Shown piece after piece: positions 40,800 to 49,486 of a DNA stretch of 64,000 bases. Both the position numbers and the translations under genes were made by a program. This stretch comes from Arcanobacterium haemolyticum DSM 20595 (GTDB taxonomy: Bacteria > Actinomycetota > Actinomycetes > Actinomycetales > Actinomycetaceae): positions 496,001-560,000 of the forward strand of contig NC_014218.1 of NCBI RefSeq assembly GCF_000092365.1. Direction: 5' to 3'. Numbering within the stretch: position 1 is the stretch's first letter; the number at the start of each line of letters is the position of its first letter. A model generated the notes under the pieces. That model saw only the letters and a program-made list of their open reading frames with translations. It was not told the origin of the DNA and searched no databases.

Positions 40800-42446
40800 A
40801 TGAAAAGCAATCGACGTATATTGGCCCTGGTAACAGCCTCAATCGCTAACGTAGCATTGGCACTCGCTGGTTGTACGGACGCAACTCCACCACCGGCGTC
40901 GAACAACAAAACAGGAACGGAAACTTCCGAACTTACCGGGCCACACGCGGATCCAAACCGGAAACTCGCACCGGTGAGCCACGAAATTACTCACGATGGC
41001 AAGGTGCGCGTGACACAACTGGACGTCGGTAATGTGAAGATGAACGGGTTCGTGGCACCGGTGCGTGGGGTACTTGTGACTCCAGAGGGTACACCCGAAG
41101 CAGGCAAGGCCGCTCCACTCATCCTATTTTCCCATCTACGCGCACCAAACTGTGCCGATGCCATGTTTGCTTTTCCGTGTAAAGGCAAAAAAGAAGGAAC
41201 GCGTTTCGATCAAGGCATGGCTTACTTCGGGGAGGCACTTGCCGAACGTGGATATGCCGTACTCATCCCGGACCTCACGCCGTTATGGGTGAGTGGCGAC
41301 GAATCGAAACCGTATTCGCAAAAAGATATGTGGACTGCGATTGTGAAGAAGTTGCGCGATCGAATTGCCGCTGGGGCGTCTGGATCAAAAGATCTAGGAT
41401 CGGATTACAAAGCTACACTCGACTTTGACCAGGTAGGTCTGGTATTCCACTCACGTTCCGCAATGATGGTTGATGCCGCCCAACATCTTTTCGGGAAAGA
41501 TAAACTTATGTCAGCCATGGGATACGGTGGATCATACAACGCTAAAGATATTACAGACATCGATCCAGCAGGCCCTGATATGCCAACATTCCTTGTCAAT
41601 GGTGATGAAGATGGAGACGTGGAGCGGGCCGCTAACTGGTGGCTAACCGAACATGTTCAACAAAAGCGGAAAACACCGATCGTCAGTGTTCAAATCCCCG
41701 GATACGGCCACATGTTCATCAATCGCCAGCTACAAACTAAAGAAGCTGATGACCGCAAAGCATGTAGTGTCATAGCATGCCCAAGCTCAGCTGACCACGA
41801 AAAGCTCCTAATCAACTCAGCCATCGATTGGTTCGATGCAACCATTCGTGGCGCAGAAACTTCCATTCCGTTAAAGGCACACGCCCCAATACCAGCTACA
41901 TACGCCGGAACTGACGTCCGCTGGCTTGTTGCAACGCAAGGGGAAAACGTGACGCGGATACCGGCGTCGTCCTTCACTGGAATACCCGGAAAAGAAGCGA
42001 CTCTATGTGGCCATGTGGATCCAATGGTTCCCACAGAACGCAAAGATATATGCCCAGAACCTGAAAACGGTGTGATAACACCAGTTTCTCAGCTGATGCA
42101 TACCACGGGAGCACACGCGGATACTCATATTGATAACGCCCAAGAAGTTGCGCTACACATCCTACCCGCAGGGCACGATGCGCAAGGAGCTGGCCCCATT
42201 GTAACCCTCACTCTCACTCTGGCGAACGGGCAACAATGGAGCAAGGAACTTTCCGCAATTGATCCGGCAGTGGGGAAGGCGCTCGCTAGTATGAAAACCG
42301 AAGCAAGCAACGGCGAGTACTTGATCTCCACGATTCGCGTGCCGTTGCCAGCAGACGTGTTCAAAGGCGTAGCGGTAACCGGCGTGAGCATCGAATCACG
42401 TGGTGTGCCGGTGGAGATGCGCGGCGTGGATGTTGTGGGGGAGTGA
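40800..42446 (+). CDS. Secreted lipoprotein with alpha/beta-hydrolase fold
   Basis: A 548-residue lipoprotein. The signal peptide ends in the lipobox LALAGC with Cys25 as the lipidated residue, followed by a Pro/Thr/Ser linker. The body shows alpha/beta-hydrolase features: LILFSHLRAPNC, a strand-helix YFGEALAERGYAVLIPDLTP, the nucleophile-elbow-like VFHSRSAMM near residue 221, TFLVNGDEDGDVE (possible acid) and GYGHMFINRQ (possible histidine). It resembles dienelactone-hydrolase or chlorophyllase-like proteins; the substrate is unknown. The C-terminal roughly 180 residues are beta-rich with no recognised domain. It lies after a strong terminator, so it has its own promoter. Confidence 0.75.
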   Translation: MKSNRRILALVTASIANVALALAGCTDATPPPASNNKTGTETSELTGPHADPNRKLAPVSHEITHDGKVRVTQLDVGNVKMNGFVAPVRGVLVTPEGTPEAGKAAPLILFSHLRAPNCADAMFAFPCKGKKEGTRFDQGMAYFGEALAERGYAVLIPDLTPLWVSGDESKPYSQKDMWTAIVKKLRDRIAAGASGSKDLGSDYKATLDFDQVGLVFHSRSAMMVDAAQHLFGKDKLMSAMGYGGSYNAKDITDIDPAGPDMPTFLVNGDEDGDVERAANWWLTEHVQQKRKTPIVSVQIPGYGHMFINRQLQTKEADDRKACSVIACPSSADHEKLLINSAIDWFDATIRGAETSIPLKAHAPIPATYAGTDVRWLVATQGENVTRIPASSFTGIPGKEATLCGHVDPMVPTERKDICPEPENGVITPVSQLMHTTGAHADTHIDNAQEVALHILPAGHDAQGAGPIVTLTLTLANGQQWSKELSAIDPAVGKALASMKTEASNGEYLISTIRVPLPADVFKGVAVTGVSIESRGVPVEMRGVDVVGE

Positions 42447-42771
42447 CCACAAGAATCAAAAAACATTGATTTTTAACGAGGGGGACGTTCTTCGTGTGGA
42501 GGAGGAGATAGGGTAGTTCTCAAGTGCAAGGTCAGATTAGCGCGGTAAAGAAGTTAAGGTAACGGTTATCAGAAAAGTTGCATAAAATTTTTATTCGAGT
42601 TGAAGCCGTGTGTTTCAACGTGTGCGCTAGAAGAATGGTGCATCCTGTTTTCAGGAAGTTTTTGTGAATATAGGGACCCTGAATCTACTTACCAGGACGA
42701 ACGGGAATGGCGTACGATCAATATAAGGTTTTCCTCTTTTAAGCACAAAAATGAGAGTTGCTGGTGTTGCT
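42447..42771. other. Gene-free stretch at the left edge of the accessory region
   Basis: No supportable gene. Short open frames have no family resemblance that I trust. Base composition becomes visibly more A/T-rich than in the flanking core genes, in keeping with the start of a foreign or decayed segment. Confidence 0.4.
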
Positions 42772-43464
42772 ATGACCGATAATCTAGAACGAGTTTATCG
42801 CGATGAAAACCAGGAATTTGCGGAATCACCAAGTAGCGCATCTGGAAGACTTTTAGAGTTAGATATTCCGGAATAAATCATTAGAGAAGCTCTAGAAGCA
42901 GGTGAATTGGCGGGTAAAAATATAAATTCCTTCTACCCCAAGACTGCTGCTGGTTTAGCTAGATGGATGGAAACGATGGCGGTCGCAAGACAAAATTTAG
43001 TTCAGCTAGGAAACGAAACTTGGTCGATTAAAGATGAAAAACTGAAACCGTTGCTCGAGAATAAAAAGCGCGGAATCATCTTAAGTTTTGTAGCTGGAAC
43101 GTCTGAGACTGGATTAAATGGGGCGGATCTTGAGCAGGGTCCCAATGCGCGGCGGAAGCAAGGACCAGTTAGTAGTGAACTTTATTCTACGCAAGAACCG
43201 ATTGTCGGTATTGATGAGCAACTGCAGATTGTAAGCATCGGGCTAGATGATTCATTCGATGTGTGGGTGCTACTTTACTATCGAGATGAAGATGAGATCC
43301 GCGCAGAAATTTCTCTCCCTGAAGGCGTAGCAGCCGGAAGATTTACAGGTTGGAAAGAGCGGATTATCCTTGAACCTTGTCGGTTCGAGTACGAAGAAAA
43401 TACGAAACCAATCGATGTCGGTGGCGGAGATATCGAATTCGAAATTATTCCGCTAGGTGACTGA
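42772..43464 (+). pseudogene. Partner gene of an XRE/ImmA module, broken by an in-frame stop
   Basis: From the ATG at 42772 the frame reads 34 codons (MTDNLERVYRDENQEF to ELDIPE), stops at TAA (42874-42876), then continues in the same frame as IIREALEAGELAGKNINSFY to a stop at 43464. The residues after the stop flow naturally from those before it, so one substitution (for example GAA or CAA to TAA) has cut a protein of about 230 residues. A TTG at 42907 could restart a 185-residue product. The product is unrecognised; proteins of this kind are seen next to XRE/ImmA genes in actinobacterial islands. It overlaps the next gene by eight bases, so both were one operon. Confidence 0.6.
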
Positions 43465-44277
43465 ATTGTTGTTAGCAGAACGAATCACTTTGGCTCGTCA
43501 GTTACGTACGTTATCTAAAACTGACTTTGCTAAGTCGATTGATGTTACTTTGCGAACGGCTACTAACTACGAACGTTCTGGGGCTCCTCTTAACAAGCTC
43601 ACGATGATTGCGAGCACGTTGAATTTCCCAGAGAAGTTTTTCTTAGGGGAGTTGCTTCCGGAATTAGACCGTCACAGTGTTGAATTTCGTTCGTATCGTG
43701 GTACGCCGGCAAAAGAAAGAAAAGCCAGCCTTGCCCATGCAAAATTAGGCATTGGACTAATGACATGGATCAAGAGTAAATTCTCGCTTCCTTCTCTGGG
43801 TATTCCTTCATTTAATGGTTTTGCAACGGAGTTTCTATTTCCTCGTGTGGCGCAGTATGAATATTGCGTTAAGAATCCGGATCTAAAACAGATTATGACG
43901 TATAAGGGTGCGTTTGGTTTGTCGGCCTTTGCTACAGTTCATGCGTTGCATAGGTCCGGGCTTTTGACTGATTGGGCGTATCGAAAGATGTGCGTTGAGT
44001 TGAGCAGACAAGGGCTCAAATCCGCAGAACCAGAGAGTCGGATGAGTTAGAGAAGTCACGCGTCTTTTCCGTTGTTCTGGATTCTCTTGTCAGTAGAAAG
44101 ACTGGGTTTCGTACTATCGCTGATGCGATGAGTTTTCCACTTAGCAGCGTTCATTCACTGATGATGGCCGATTTGAATACGGTTGAAGGGAATTGTGAGC
44201 AGGGTTTGGTTTCGCTTCCTATAACGACGACGATCGAGACCTCGTCTTCGATAACAGGTCTACATGTTGTAAAGTAG
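43457..44277 (+). pseudogene. XRE-ImmA/IrrE metallopeptidase gene with central deletion and frameshift
   Basis: The N-terminal part (residues 1-70) is an XRE-type helix-turn-helix (LAERITLARQLRTLSKTDFA, then ATNYERSG). It runs through SVEFRSYRG, typical of the linker in ImmA fusion proteins. At about residue 118 the chain jumps from LPSLGIPSF to FATEFLFPR, which belongs after the metallopeptidase motif. The HExxH zinc site is therefore missing by deletion. The frame ends at 44050, but the neighbouring frame continues the family tail (ELEKSRVFSVVLDSL) to a stop at 44277. ImmA proteins cleave phage or ICE repressors or act as stress sensors; this copy cannot be catalytic. Confidence 0.65.
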
Positions 44278-44464
44278 AACCTCGCATGTAATGGAATAGA
44301 GTGTGGATTCAACGTGGAAGTCCTAAGAAAAATAGAAGTGTTCTACTATAATTTTCTAGAACAGAAATCTGGTAGCGTTATTTAGAATGTTATCTGTATC
44401 TGAACCTCCTTTAATCGGAGAGATACTCGGGAAGAAATCTCCCGAACGGACAGGAGACCGCACA

Positions 44465-44873
44465 GTGATCCGTGATGCACGCGAGCACAACGAAACAGTC
44501 ACTCCCAACGACTTTTAAATTGAACGGATCTGCTCTGCACTGCCGGAGTATTTCGACAAGAATGGCGCATTCATGTTCGACCAGTTCCAAGAGAGCCTCA
44601 CGAAAGGTGACGTTAGCGTTACTAAGGAAGGGTACGAGCTCAAATTCCTTGGAAAATCATATGCGACGTACTTGACTTCGACGGAAACTCAAACGGTTGT
44701 GGTGCCAGATCTTGCGCATAACGGTCAGCTGGAAGGATTCGGAGAACCTCTATATCGTCGGTGCCAACCTCGACGCGCTCAAACATCTCCTTGGCTCATA
44801 TAAGGAGGCAGGTGAAGTGTATTTATATCGAAACAAAGACGTCAAAAATGATAAAAGCCGCGTGAGCCCTTGA
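44465..44873 (+). pseudogene. 5' remnant of a type III restriction DNA methyltransferase (Mod)
   Basis: Three frames together give the N-terminus of a Mod subunit: ICSALPEYFDKNGAFMFDQF, then GYELKFLGKSYATYLTSTET, VVVPDLAHN, and after a frameshift near 44735 DSENLYIVGANLDALKHLL. In intact Mod proteins the last part is followed by the catalytic DPPY motif; here it ends in an unrelated tail and a stop at 44871-44873. There is also a break after the first 17 codons from a GTG at 44465. Type III Mod methylates adenine in an asymmetric site and pairs with Res. No Res gene is visible. Confidence 0.7.
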
Positions 44874-44896
44874 ACCCCTGTTGAGCAGGGGTTTTG
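44873..44896 (+). terminator. Small hairpin with T-tract
   Basis: AACCCCTG/CAGGGGTT (8 bp, TTGAG loop) followed by TT. It marks the border between the Mod relic and a phage-like segment. Confidence 0.6.
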
Positions 44897-45059
44897 TCGT
44901 TTCTGGGGTTGTTCGTTGGCTCGCTGGAGGTCCGGTGATCTGGTGCTCGTTGCCATGACGTCCGCGCGGTAGGTGCGCGTTTCGACCTAAGGGGGTCTGT
45001 GCGAGTGTGAACTAGCCCCCGGAACTTGGGGCTTCACCATGTCCGGGAAGGAGCCAGCG

Positions 45060-45437
45060 ATGCCGGTCAAACCAGTGTCCCCGTGCTCCCATCCCGGCTG
45101 CCCTGAGCTCACCCACGAACGCTACTGCGAGCAGCACGCGAAGACGGAAGACGCGCGGTATCGTAAGTATCAGCGTGACCCGAAGATCAACCGTCGCTAC
45201 GGCTCCCGGTGGCGCAAGATTCGTGCCGCCTACGTCGTCGCCCATCCGCTTTGCGAAGACTGCCTTGAAGCTGGTCGCTACACACCCGTGCAGGAAGTCC
45301 ACCACGTTCTCCCGCTCGAACACGGCGGAACCCACAACTTTGAGAACCTGCGAAGCCTGTACAAACCCTGCCACTCGCGCCAGAGCGCGCTCGATGATGA
45401 CCGATGGTGGCAAGAACCTCGGGTCTACACGTATTGA
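45060..45437 (+). CDS. Phage-type HNH endonuclease
   Basis: A 125-residue HNH nuclease. A CxxxGCPELT...CEQHA zinc-finger-like N-terminus precedes the HNH core: CEDC, then VHHVLPLEHGGTHNFENLRSL, then CHSR. This form is typical of endonucleases encoded beside terminase genes of tailed phages, where they help DNA packaging. GGAAGGAG precedes the ATG at 45060. The following 270 bases hold no intact terminase gene, only short frames, so this looks like a lone survivor of a prophage or phage-related fragment. Confidence 0.82.
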   Translation: MPVKPVSPCSHPGCPELTHERYCEQHAKTEDARYRKYQRDPKINRRYGSRWRKIRAAYVVAHPLCEDCLEAGRYTPVQEVHHVLPLEHGGTHNFENLRSLYKPCHSRQSALDDDRWWQEPRVYTY

Positions 45438-45708
45438 CGAGCCCACACGTTGGCTGCTGTCGCCGCGAAGGTGCGGAACCTCAAAGTTGCTCAACTGCGT
45501 GGCTTTTGCCGAACACGCGGCAACGTCGAAAGCGTGATGCGGGGGTTGGGGGGCTCCCGATCTCTACAAGTGTTGGGAAGGTCAGCGTGCGGGGCCAACC
45601 GCGCGCAAAGTCCCCGAATCAAACAGGGTATTGACCTCTGTCCTCACCTTTTCTGCGCCCAGGGGCGCGTTTCGGCCTCCCGCTGAATCGGTTGCGGACG
45701 GGGCTGAA
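45438..45708 (+). other. Probable degenerate phage remnant without intact gene
   Basis: Short overlapping frames continue directly from the HNH gene, where a terminase small-subunit gene would be expected. A frame reading VAAKVRNLKVAQLRGFCRT is weakly suggestive of that, but I cannot assign it. No stable gene call. Confidence 0.3.
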
Positions 45709-46193
45709 ATGTCGCAGATGGAGGTGCATGCCGGAAGCATTGAACTGGGTGGAGAGCGGGCAGCTGTTATCGTGCCCTTGATGGGCAAGAATGCATCCGA
45801 GCTTGCGCACAAAGCCCGCACCGTTGCGGGCAGTGGCGCTCGCGGTCTTGGAGGCCAAGGCGGCGGATCTGCTTGACGTGGAGTATAGCTTGGAGCAACC
45901 TCGCCGGGTGGTGTTGAGCGCTTTCGAAGCGGGGGTTCCGGTAGTGTTATCAAGCCATGATTTTCGGGTGACGCCAGGTGCCGACGAGATTGTTGCTAGC
46001 TTGCGTCAGATGCAAGGTGAACTGCTGGAGTGGTTTGAACAGTTCCTTGATGGAGCTGATGAGAATGCGACTGTTCGTAGTCGCGGCGCCGGCTACGTTT
46101 AGCTTCTTGGGCGAGGTTTCCGCGCCGGGGCAGGTTGGGTTGGACGCGCTGGTGGAGTTTGATCAGGCAACGGGTTGTTTATCCGCAGATTAG
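45709..46193 (+). pseudogene. aroD: Relic of type I 3-dehydroquinate dehydratase
   Basis: Segments in three successive frames match AroD in order. AAVIVPLMGKNASELAHKA is the N-terminal strand. After a deletion of about 90 residues, LLDVEYSLEQP, then VVLSSHDFRVTPGADEIVAS follow, the latter holding the histidine of the family's SxHDFxxTP motif. After a further shift, TFSFLGEVSAPGQVGLDAL is the C-terminal part, though the region with the Schiff-base lysine is lost. AroD dehydrates 3-dehydroquinate in the shikimate pathway. The relic is clearly non-functional; a working DHQase must lie elsewhere if the pathway is kept. Confidence 0.65.
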
Positions 46194-46494
46194 GACCTAA
46201 ATCTTCTATTTCTCGCTTTGGCGGAGTCGGGTGAATGAGCGGGCCATGGTATCGCACGGTGCGGCTTTGATGGTCAGGTGTGGGATATGTCAGAAAGGTG
46301 AATCTAGCTGTTAGATTAGGTATCTTCGTAGGATAGAATATTTGAATCACTGGAGCTTTCTATCCTTGGCACTAGGACCAAGTTTGGGTGTTTTAGCATC
46401 TAAGTGGGGTCTAAGTTGATACGTCTGTTTTCTCTTTGTGAGAAAGCGTTAGCTTCGATGTTCTTAGAGTGATAACTTTAGATAAGGGGAAAAG
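46194..46494 (+). promoter_or_regulatory. Upstream region of the adhesin gene
   Basis: No gene. The adhesin ribosome binding site AAGGGG lies six bases before the ATG at 46495. The region just upstream is A/T-rich with TAACTTTA as a possible -10 element, unproven. Confidence 0.3.
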
Positions 46495-49116
46495 ATGGAT
46501 TTCCACCGAACGCTTCCGCAGGGTAGCGTTTTGAAAAGGCTGAACAGCGGTAGCGCATTTTTGGCGCTGTTCGTGGTTCTAGCCATGGTACTGTCCACTG
46601 CGGTAGCGGCGTGGGCGCAGGATGATAAGCAGGTTTTTGAAGGTTCAATGACCGAGCATGGCTCTAATCATTTCCAGGTGCGGCCACAGCAGGGAGGGGA
46701 CTGGGAGCCCGCCTATTGCATGAACGTTCATCGTGCTCGTCCCACGGCGCTGGGGCAGGAGGGAGCGGGCGGCCTTCCGCAGTTCAAGAAGTCTGATGAC
46801 CCATCCAACCTGGGGATTTTCACTGAAAAAAAGGGCGCGGAGCTTACGCAAAAGCTTTTGGCTTTGATGTGGGTTGGCTATCCCAATGACGCGACGGGAG
46901 CCATTAAGAATGGCGATCTGACTAAAGAACAGTTGCGAAATGCTACGCAGAATGCGATTTGGCGTCTGACTGACGGTTACGACGGTGCGAGTCATTTGGA
47001 TAGAGACACGCTCAAGGCTTACAAGGTAATGATTGGCCAAAGCGAGTCCGAGACGTTGTCTTTTGGTACGAAATTCGAGCTAAAGTCAGTTCCTGAGGGT
47101 TCTAGGCTAAATGTTTACCTACCTACCAACAACGTTACTCCGCCGGCCGAATATACCCAGTGGCAAAACCTGTTGAGCAGCCAGTTTGTTGACAAGAATG
47201 ATAAGCCGATCTCGCCGAAGCCGAATAATCCTAACGAGCCAGGAGATGGCGAGTTTAAAGTTAACTTTGGGAAGCTAGATAAAGATACGAAGACGTTCGT
47301 TGCTGGAGCGAAGCTGCAGTTGCGACCCCAGCGCAATAGCTCCACTATTAATGGGAAAGCAGGGGATTTCGCTTGGGATAGTAAGGATGTGGCGGAGGAA
47401 ATTAAGATGTCGCCCGGTGAGTATCTGCTGAGGGAACTCCAAGCACCCCAAAACTACAAGCCTATTAAAAAGCCGAACCTCCCGATCGCGCGGGTTGATG
47501 TTGCCGACGACGGCAGCGTAACTGTTCATACTGAAGGCGATTCGGTGGTCCTCGAAGGTAGCACAGTTAAGATTTTCAACGAGAGCCTTACTCCTGCTCC
47601 TAAGTCTTTTGATGTGGTGATTTCTAAGACTGATGTTGCTGGTAAGGAGATTGCTGGGGCCAAGATTGAGGTTTGGTCTACTGGTGATGATGCTAAGAAG
47701 CTAGAGTCGTGGACTTCGGTTGCGGGTGAGTCTAAGAAGATTAAGCTTGCTGCTGGTAAGTATGTGTTTAAGGAAACTGTTGCGCCTGAGGGCTTTAAGG
47801 TGGTTTCTGATATCACGTTCAGTGTTGATGCTAATGGCAATGTGACCACGACTGATGTGCAGCAAACGGTTAATGGTAAGCAGGTTGCTAGTGCTGCTGG
47901 TAACAAGCTAACTGTTATCAACGAGACTAAGGCTCCTAAGTCTTTTGATGTGGTGATTTCTAAGACTGATGTTGCTGGTAAGGAGATTGCTGGGGCCAAG
48001 ATTGAGGTTTGGTCTACTGGTGATGATGCTAAGAAGCTAGAGTCGTGGACTTCGGTTGCGGGTGAGTCTAAGAAGATTAAGCTTGCTGCTGGTAAGTATG
48101 TGTTTAAGGAAACTGTTGCGCCTGAGGGCTTTAAGGTGGTTTCTGATATCACGTTCAGTGTTGATGCTAATGGCAATGTGACCACGACTGATGTGCAGCA
48201 AACGGTTAATGGTAAGCAGGTTGCTAGTGCTGCTGGTAACAAGCTAACTGTTATCAACGAGACTAAGGCTCCTAAGTCTTTTGATGTGGTGATTTCTAAG
48301 ACTGATGTTGCTGGTAAGGAGATTGCTGGGGCCAAGATTGAGGTTTGGTCTACTGGTGATGATGCTAAGAAGCTAGAGTCGTGGACTTCGGTTGCGGGTG
48401 AGTCTAAGAAGATTAAGCTTGCTGCTGGTAAGTATGTGTTTAAGGAAACTGTTGCGCCTGAGGGCTTTAAGGTGGTTTCTGATATCACGTTCAGTGTTGA
48501 TGCTAATGGCAATGTGACCACGACTGATGTGCAGCAAACGGTTAATGGTAAGCAGGTTGCTAGTGCTGCTGGTAACAAGCTAACTGTTATCAACGAGACT
48601 AAGGCTCCTAAGTCTTTTGATGTGGTGATTTCTAAGACTGATGTTGCTGGTAAGGAGATTGCTGGGGCCAAGATTGAGGTTTGGTCTACTGGTGATGATG
48701 CTAAGAAGCTAGAGTCGTGGACTTCGGTTGCGGGTGAGTCTAAGAAGATTAAGCTTGCTGCTGGTAGGTATGTGTTTAAGGAAACTGTTGCGCCTGAGGG
48801 CTTTAAGGTGGTTTCTGATATCACGTTCAGTGTTGATGCTAATGGCAATGTGACCACGACTGATGTGCAGCAAACGGTTAATGGTAAGCAGGTTGCTAGT
48901 GCTGCTGGTAACAAGCTAACTGTTATCAACGAGACTGAGAAGACCGATGTGAACCCGGATACGTCTTCTACTTCTGGGTCTTCGGCGCCGTCCAAGCCGC
49001 AGGCTGGTAAGAAGCCTTTGGCAACAACGGGCGCTCAGGTGGGCACGCTTACGCTGCTGGCCGGTGCGCTGATGGCTGGTGGCGTCGTCCTAGTTTCTCG
49101 CCGTAAGAGGAGCTAA
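46495..49116 (+). CDS. LAxTG-anchored thioester adhesin with four Cna-B/SpaA-type repeats
   Basis: An 873-residue surface protein. A signal peptide ends near residue 41 (AWA before QDD). A thioester domain follows: Cys75 in PAYCMN and Gln152 in TQNAIWRLTDG are placed as in Cys-Gln thioester domains of Gram-positive adhesins, which bind host amines covalently. A first Cna-B/SpaA-like domain (about 255-360) precedes four nearly identical 112-residue domains (about 370-815), each with a candidate isopeptide triad: Lys in VISKTD, Glu in VFKET, Asn in VINET. The sorting signal is LATTG (842-846), a hydrophobic stretch and RRKRS, fitting a class E-type sortase. No sortase gene is adjacent. It is intact amid decayed genes. 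Confidence 0.85.
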   Translation: MDFHRTLPQGSVLKRLNSGSAFLALFVVLAMVLSTAVAAWAQDDKQVFEGSMTEHGSNHFQVRPQQGGDWEPAYCMNVHRARPTALGQEGAGGLPQFKKSDDPSNLGIFTEKKGAELTQKLLALMWVGYPNDATGAIKNGDLTKEQLRNATQNAIWRLTDGYDGASHLDRDTLKAYKVMIGQSESETLSFGTKFELKSVPEGSRLNVYLPTNNVTPPAEYTQWQNLLSSQFVDKNDKPISPKPNNPNEPGDGEFKVNFGKLDKDTKTFVAGAKLQLRPQRNSSTINGKAGDFAWDSKDVAEEIKMSPGEYLLRELQAPQNYKPIKKPNLPIARVDVADDGSVTVHTEGDSVVLEGSTVKIFNESLTPAPKSFDVVISKTDVAGKEIAGAKIEVWSTGDDAKKLESWTSVAGESKKIKLAAGKYVFKETVAPEGFKVVSDITFSVDANGNVTTTDVQQTVNGKQVASAAGNKLTVINETKAPKSFDVVISKTDVAGKEIAGAKIEVWSTGDDAKKLESWTSVAGESKKIKLAAGKYVFKETVAPEGFKVVSDITFSVDANGNVTTTDVQQTVNGKQVASAAGNKLTVINETKAPKSFDVVISKTDVAGKEIAGAKIEVWSTGDDAKKLESWTSVAGESKKIKLAAGKYVFKETVAPEGFKVVSDITFSVDANGNVTTTDVQQTVNGKQVASAAGNKLTVINETKAPKSFDVVISKTDVAGKEIAGAKIEVWSTGDDAKKLESWTSVAGESKKIKLAAGRYVFKETVAPEGFKVVSDITFSVDANGNVTTTDVQQTVNGKQVASAAGNKLTVINETEKTDVNPDTSSTSGSSAPSKPQAGKKPLATTGAQVGTLTLLAGALMAGGVVLVSRRKRS
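47602..48945 (+). repeat. Four tandem 336-bp near-identical repeats inside the adhesin gene
   Basis: Copies begin at 47602, 47938, 48274 and 48610 with an exact 336-base (112-codon) period. They are nearly identical at the nucleotide level; a clear difference is AAG to AGG (Lys to Arg) in the last copy near 48767, while the junction Ala-Pro codons differ at the first. Such sameness indicates recent duplication or ongoing gene conversion and predicts copy-number change between strains. Confidence 0.95.
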
Positions 49117-49157
49117 ACCCTAAAGTTTGGTTCGCTTACTGAAAGCGATCCAGGTTG

Positions 49158-49213
49158 TTGAGCTGCAGGGTAGTGATGCACAAATGTGCATCACTACCCT
49201 GCAGCTCAATTTT
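49158..49213 (+). terminator. Very strong hairpin after the adhesin gene
   Basis: A 25-bp perfect inverted repeat (49158-49182 and 49185-49209; it opens TTGAGCTGCAGGG and closes CCCTGCAGCTCAA) with a two-base centre, followed by TTTT. It is the longest perfect stem seen in this window and should be an efficient terminator. Confidence 0.85.
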
Positions 49214-49305
49214 GACTAGTAGTAGCACGGTTGAGCTAGGGCGGGGCTAGTAGTTGCGCGGTTTACTAATGATGGGCTGGTAGCGGCGCGACTGACCTAG
49301 GACGG
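49214..49305. repeat. Three degenerate 31-bp tandem repeats
   Basis: Units starting at 49214, 49245 and 49276 share the pattern GRCTAGTAG...GCRCGGTT...CTAGGRCGG and have lengths 31, 31 and 30. The rest of the gap up to 49486 shows nothing else I can name. Confidence 0.5.
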
Positions 49306-49486
49306 GTGCGGGATGGGTGCCGGAATTGACAGCTGTAAGGCCGCATGGTTTACGTGCTGTCTCAGGTTATGCTCAGTAGTAGATTGTTGTTTCGGGTTGT
49401 TAGGGCCGGCGCTTATCGCCCTACCTGTTTGAGGTTTTGACTGCAGGTGGTACAAACCAGGCGGTGGTGCCGGATGTGAGCTTGTT

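Noticed and set aside
42600-42782. A 60-codon frame with a segment reading TYQDEREWRTI that recalls DUF2971-type abortive infection proteins
   Set aside because: The likeness is limited to about ten residues and no neighbouring frame extends it, so no call is made.
42907-43464. Calling the 185-residue frame from TTG at 42907 an intact gene
   Set aside because: The upstream 34 codons are in the same frame and read as its natural N-terminus, so the in-frame TAA is better explained as a nonsense mutation. Reinitiation at 42907 cannot be excluded.
47526-48995. A 489-codon minus-strand frame with perfect internal repeats
   Set aside because: It is the mirror of the adhesin repeats. The repetition is inherited from the coding strand and there is no start site or family support.
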